From assembly GCA_026874595.1 (NCBI GenBank), contig CM049312.1, positions 75,751,429-75,815,428 of the forward strand: a stretch of 64,000 nucleotides of DNA. The letters are read 5' to 3'. This DNA comes from Sipunculus nudus (Eukaryota > Annelida > Sipuncula > Golfingiida > Sipunculidae). A model generated the notes under the pieces. It made no database searches and was not told where the DNA came from. It was given only the letters and a program-made list of their open reading frames with translations. Both the position numbers and the translations under genes were made by a program. Position 1 is the first letter of the stretch, and each line of letters starts with the position of its first letter. Shown one piece after another: positions 51,617 through 57,600 of this stretch.

Positions 51617-54600
51617 TTAAAACTGATTTCAAATGAGAATATTACAAATAACCTGTAAGGAACTGAAAATGTGAATGGAATGAACAATTTATTGTATTAA
51701 TTATCTTATTACTATTTTGAGCTCTCCCTTAACATGTGAATGAGGAGCCATGCAACACTAAATTAGAAATAAATTAGTTAGAATTAGAATTCATCTCTCT
51801 TCTCTAACAGGAATAAGAAATATTCTGAAGAGAAGATAAATTCAGTGTGAGTGTTGACACTTAGAACATGAATTTATACATTCAAGAGAATAAGCAAATG
51901 CAGAAAATAAATTATACTGCCAATTCACATGAGTCAGCTGAAATTCATTATTTTGGAAGAATCATTTGGATTTAAACATTCCTCCTTATCAGCCATTATA
52001 CAATCATTTTATTAATATGACACTGAATTTTTATTAAAGCATATCCAGACAAAATGACACAATTTCTTGGATTGGGACAGGCCTGAGCGACTTCAGCAGG
52101 GACTGAGTTTTCCATGGGCCAAGGTTGCCCACTGGATACACACAGTTGGCATGGTTTCTGATAGATGGCACTGTCATACTCTTTGCAAAATAATGTCAGA
52201 TTTATCATGATTTATGGAAATAAAGGGAAAAAACAGCCCTTGGAAAAAACTTGGTAACGTTCACAAAACTTCAAGACAAAAAAAAAAGAAAGAAAATTTT
52301 GTAGCTTGAGGATTAAAATGTATGCAAATTCAATTTTTGGTAAAATTATAATCATGCAATTAAACTACCTTCCATATTCTTCAGGAAATAACATGCAATG
52401 AGAGGTTTAAATCAGTGTCACAGACAAAATCTGCAAAATAACTGAGAGACCCATGGTCCTTGGTGCTCAGCTGAAAGTGGCATGTTGGGATATTCTAAAG
52501 ATTGTTAAACATAAAGATAACCATCAATAAATATAAATGTCACACAAACAATTATCAACACTTATCATGCCCCAGAATGCAGTCTGAAAAGAAAATCCTT
52601 CTATGTCTTATTTCAAATTCATAAATTACTGATATTCTAACTCACTTAGCTTACATTCTTATGTCTGAGAAGTGTATAAACTTTAGTCTAGATGTAAAAT
52701 GTTCCCAGGCTGCATTCTGGGCACAATGTTATCATATATTATAAATAATTAGTAAATTCATTGGTCCTGTACTGTACAGTTGAGGGCTTATTTACAATGC
52801 AACAAATATAAAAATTTATACAAAAAAATATTCTGAATGATAAATATAAAATCTTCTGGATCACACAATTTGAACAGCAAATGTTCTTACAGTTACATAT
52901 CATTAAATATGGACAATTCATAAATTATTCAAAATTTGCTTATAAATATAACAATAATAGATTATAAAATTTCACAAGAAGATCTGTTTTGTGATGAATA
53001 CTTACTTTAATGTGCAGAATATTTAAAATACATCAAATTTGGAAGCACAGAGCGAGCAAATGAAAACTGACCAAAGGGACACACATTAAATTTCACTATA
53101 AACTCACAAAAAGCCCTCTGTCAGAAGGGGAGTGTGTCAAAACTAATTATTACATCACACTGAAAAATTAACATATTATAAAAGAAATCAAAAGTGCCAA
53201 AGCCAAAGCCCTTCCCATGCATACCTTTACCTCTCTGAGTCCAAAGGGGCGGGTCTAACTGGCCATGTGGGAGGAGCCCATTCTCTAGACATGACAGGAA
53301 TGCTAGCAAGTGCCCGCCTTTTGGAAAGTGAATGGGGGGTCTCTGTACACCATCCTGGCCAACTAGAACGATGGTTCCACCACTGTCAGCTGTAAGACAG
53401 CAAGAAAAACAAAATTAGAATTTCTTACATAATTTACAAAATACTTTAAGAGATAAAGAAATTATACAGTCACAGTTAGACAGATATGCTATGAAACAAT
53501 GTGTCATGTTTGATAAAGATAAGTGGAACTGTACAACTCTGCCATAATTTTTATCTTCTTGGAACAATATGACCATACCTAGACCTGTGAGTGATCACTT
53601 ATATAAATGACTAGAAAATAGGGACCTGTTGGGAACTGTCACAGAGGAAGGGCATACTGCCGCGTATGGGTCCCGAGACCCGAAAAGTAGCAAACTACCC
53701 AGACCCATAAGGTAACGACATCTGGTGGTTGATATGGAACCAATTATTTATGACTTTGTGGTAATGGGCTGAGGTGAAGATCAGCACTGGCGAAGTCGAG
53801 AGCAGTGTGATGTTATGTGACAGTTGTGGGATGTGAAGCTGCTGGGAATTCAATTGTGTACAGGAGGAAGGGCCAAATTGACGTGGCTTCTGTAAGTTAG
53901 GGCATGTGACTGAAGCTGATAGCAAACTGGCCCACTGTCATGGCCTGTTTCTGCTGGAGTCCTGGGACAAACAAATATACAGACAGGACAATTTTAGTAG
54001 TTTATAAAAGATTTAACACAAATGAGATACAAGAAATTCTTATTTTTTATGGTAATAATGTATGTATTACCAATTTTGCCTACAGTGTCAAATTAGCATA
54101 GAGAAAAATTTCTGTCTTAAGTACAACTTTTCAATTTTTCATGGATTGAAGATGAGTGTAAATAATCTTACTGAAAGGATCCATAATAAGAGTCAAGCAA
54201 AACTGACATCTAAGGATTCTTTCAAGGTGTAAACCTATGAGGCACCAACAGGCAAATGTGATGTGTCTGACAATAATAACAATCATATAATCAATATTAC
54301 TATAAATCATTTAGCTCTTAAAGAAATGGAGAAAAGTGATATTTTAGTCTCTCTGTCAGTTAGTTTTGTAATACCAGGCCAAATCTTCCTATGAAATTTC
54401 AGCAAAATCCATACATTGCAATGTTACATACAAACCCTTAAAAGGTACATACACTTTTGCATCAATATGTGTATTCTCTCACACTATCGCTTCATTCTGG
54501 CTGGATACAAAAGGTTCAAACTACCTGGGCACATGGACTTTTTTTCAGTTTTTTGGTGGAGGTAATGGCATTCATTTTTTAATGCTAACTTTACTATATA

Positions 54601-57600
54601 TATGCAAACCTACAGCGTTTGAGACTACGTGAGGCAGTATCACATGCTTCATCTCATTTTATCCTGGCTTTAACAAGCCTGGTGACTACTGCACCTGCAG
54701 GCCCTGGGTACGTAATCATCTCCATTGCTGAGTTATACCAATGAGGAGCCCCTGAAAGGCGCACTCATTTTGGGGTGAAACTAGACCATTGGGCACGGCC
54801 TTCCCATTTAGCCTGTGGACCACTCACCCTGGGTTGGGGCTGACCGTGAAAAATCTCACCGCCACGGCTGAGACTTGAGCTCACTATATCACGGCTTTGA
54901 TTCCTTTCCTCTACCCCTGAGACACAGAAGCTGGTACAGGGCATGTATACTTGCTAACTCCAGTTCTCCTGTTTGCCAAATATTGTGTTCTGTGTGTGAG
55001 TAAACACAGTCCATACAAGACAGGTTGATCCTGGTCTGCTCTTACAAATGTGCAACAATGCTCAAACAAGTAGAAGTAACAGGGACATGGTTGTGAATCT
55101 TTTTTGTGAAGATAAACAGCATGGCCACCAGATGGCATGGGCTATGTTTATGTTTAGCCCCACTGGACACACCTGCAGCAAGTTTATTTCCACTTGTGTC
55201 CAGGAGTCCACACACTCAGAATAAAATACTGGCTGAAATGTTTCAAAGAGAAAAATATTTCATGTCTATTTAAAATACCTGGTAAATAAATGGGTACTTT
55301 TAAATAAACAAATTAATGTTATAACCAGACCTCTCAGGAATCTGTGGTGGGGTTACTAAAGGAAACAAGGATCATCCAAAAAGCCTCACAATCACAATTT
55401 TAAAGGTATCCATTCACCTCCCTTTTGAAAAAGAATTTATGTGATTTCTGGCTTCCTCTGTGTATATATTAATGATCTAAGGGTAATTTTTGTTATGAAA
55501 AATTTCTTATAGCACCTCCTGGAAGGATGCATGAACTTGTTTGTACACACAGTAATGTTGACAAACAGGAAAAACATGTAACTTAAAAGTGGTAAGTTGA
55601 AAATATGCGGAGGTAGAAAGGTCACTTATTGCAAAGTGCCATTTGCAAAGCTCTGGCTTATCTGAATTGCTGCAAGATGCCCTTGATAAATTTTTAAAAT
55701 TTTTTTGGTGAGCCCCCACATATTATAAACTAGTTGATATAAACAAAACAAGCAACCTGACAGCGGTGATATTTTCTGGCCTATTTTTTGTAACAAGTGA
55801 CCCATGGGTCATGTCGCTCAGCTGACAGGGAAGAGATTCGCTAAAGGAAATTTTATAATCAGAATGGTAGTATATACCCATTCAACTGAAGCATCAAACA
55901 GATTAACCAACAGGCCAAGATTTAGTCTTTATTTATATATCTCAAAAATAGAGAAAAAATGTGTAAACTTTAAAAACTAGAATACCGGTAGCCGACAAGT
56001 GAACACGTGTTTCCGCCAAAATCAGAGTGGAACGGTTGAAGTGAGGCATGGATTGAGTGGCAAGGGGAAATAGAGTGAGGTATGTTGTATATTAGCATGG
56101 ATGTCTGCAGCCTAAATGTGTATGTAGGTTGTGCCACCTACCACAAATCCAGAAAGATGTCCAAGTTGTATACATATGCAAAATTTTAGGCAGAAAAGTC
56201 AAACTACTACATGTGTATGAGTGATTTTAGCCAACGGCAGACAAACAGACAGACGCTGTGCAAAAATGGTTACAGGTGGCCCCTCCAGTTGACCTATGTG
56301 AGATCTATACACATTAAAAATTTTGGCCCAATCGTTCAAACGGTTCCCGAGATATGAGCTCGGATGTCTGCAGTGTAAACTAGAATGTAGGTGGCGCCAC
56401 CTGTCATAAAATCAAAAAAAGCTATCCAGGATGTATAAAACTGCAAAATTTTAGGCAGATATGTCAAACCACTGCCGAGATATGAGTGACATTATCCCAC
56501 GGCAGAAAACAGACAGACGCTGTGCAAAAATGGTTGCAGGTGGCGTCACCAGTTTTGCGTATGATAAAGAGCTATGTGATATCTATACACATGCAAAATT
56601 TTGGCCCAATCGGTCAAACTGTTCCTGAGATATGAGCTTGGATGTGATCAGCTTGAACGTGAATGTAGGTGGTGCCATCTGTCATAAAATCAAGAAAGCT
56701 ATCCTGGATGTATATGCATGCCGAATTTCAGGTGAATTAGTCAATTCACTGCAGAGATATAAGTGATTTTAACCCAAGGCAGATGAACAGATGGACACTG
56801 TGCAAACATGGTTACAGGTGGCGCCACCATTTTTGTGTATGTTATAAAGCAATCCAAGGGCTACATTTGTATAAATTTTATTTCCTGATTGGTCAATCGG
56901 TTCCCGAGATATGAGGGTTTGTGTGTGGAAACAGATGCACAAATGGACGCTGGATAGAGGGGAAAGGTCAGAGATCAACACAAATTGGTTAGGCACTAGT
57001 TCACATGTGACTAGATAATTGGTGTAAGTTTCGGAAAAATCGGTCCATTTTTCTCAGAGGAGCTCTCTGGAAACAAATGTGGCGGCGGCGGAGGAACCCG
57101 GTCAAAAACATAGTATCTGCAAAACTTTGTTTTGGAGGATACAAAAAAACAGGTGGCTCCACCAGTCTGCAGAAACTAATAAAAACACTTAATGGTCAAT
57201 ATCCATGCAAAGAATCATGGTGATCTCCGCATTAGTTGTTCAGATACTTCAGATTTTGTATCAAATTGTCCATTAATCTGAGGGATACTTCAGAGTCCTA
57301 TAGATTGAAGGATATGGGTAACAGAGACCTAATTTCAAGTTTCCACAGGCACTCTTCATGGGCCTCCTTGCATGACAAGAATAAAGTTTCTAGGTCCAGT
57401 TGTTGCAATTTGTACCCTGTTGACAGATAACCACATCTTTAAAGGTCTCAAAAAAAGAGAAAAAAAATTCGTAAAAATTTGAAAAAAAATAGAGGTGGCG
57501 CACCCAGTCTGCAGAAAGTGATGGAACAGCTCATGATCAATAAGTATGCCGAAAATCATGACCATCAGTGTTGTAGTTATTGAGATATTGAAGATTTTGT

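Larger units (their letters stand above)
50731..53230. other. Intron B-C
   Basis: AT-rich. Holds the (TA)n microsatellite and one decayed Pearl-like 5' end; nothing else recognised. Confidence 0.5.

Noticed and set aside
51446-51658. Frame with a long Ile-Tyr repeat
   Set aside because: Translation of the (TA)n microsatellite.
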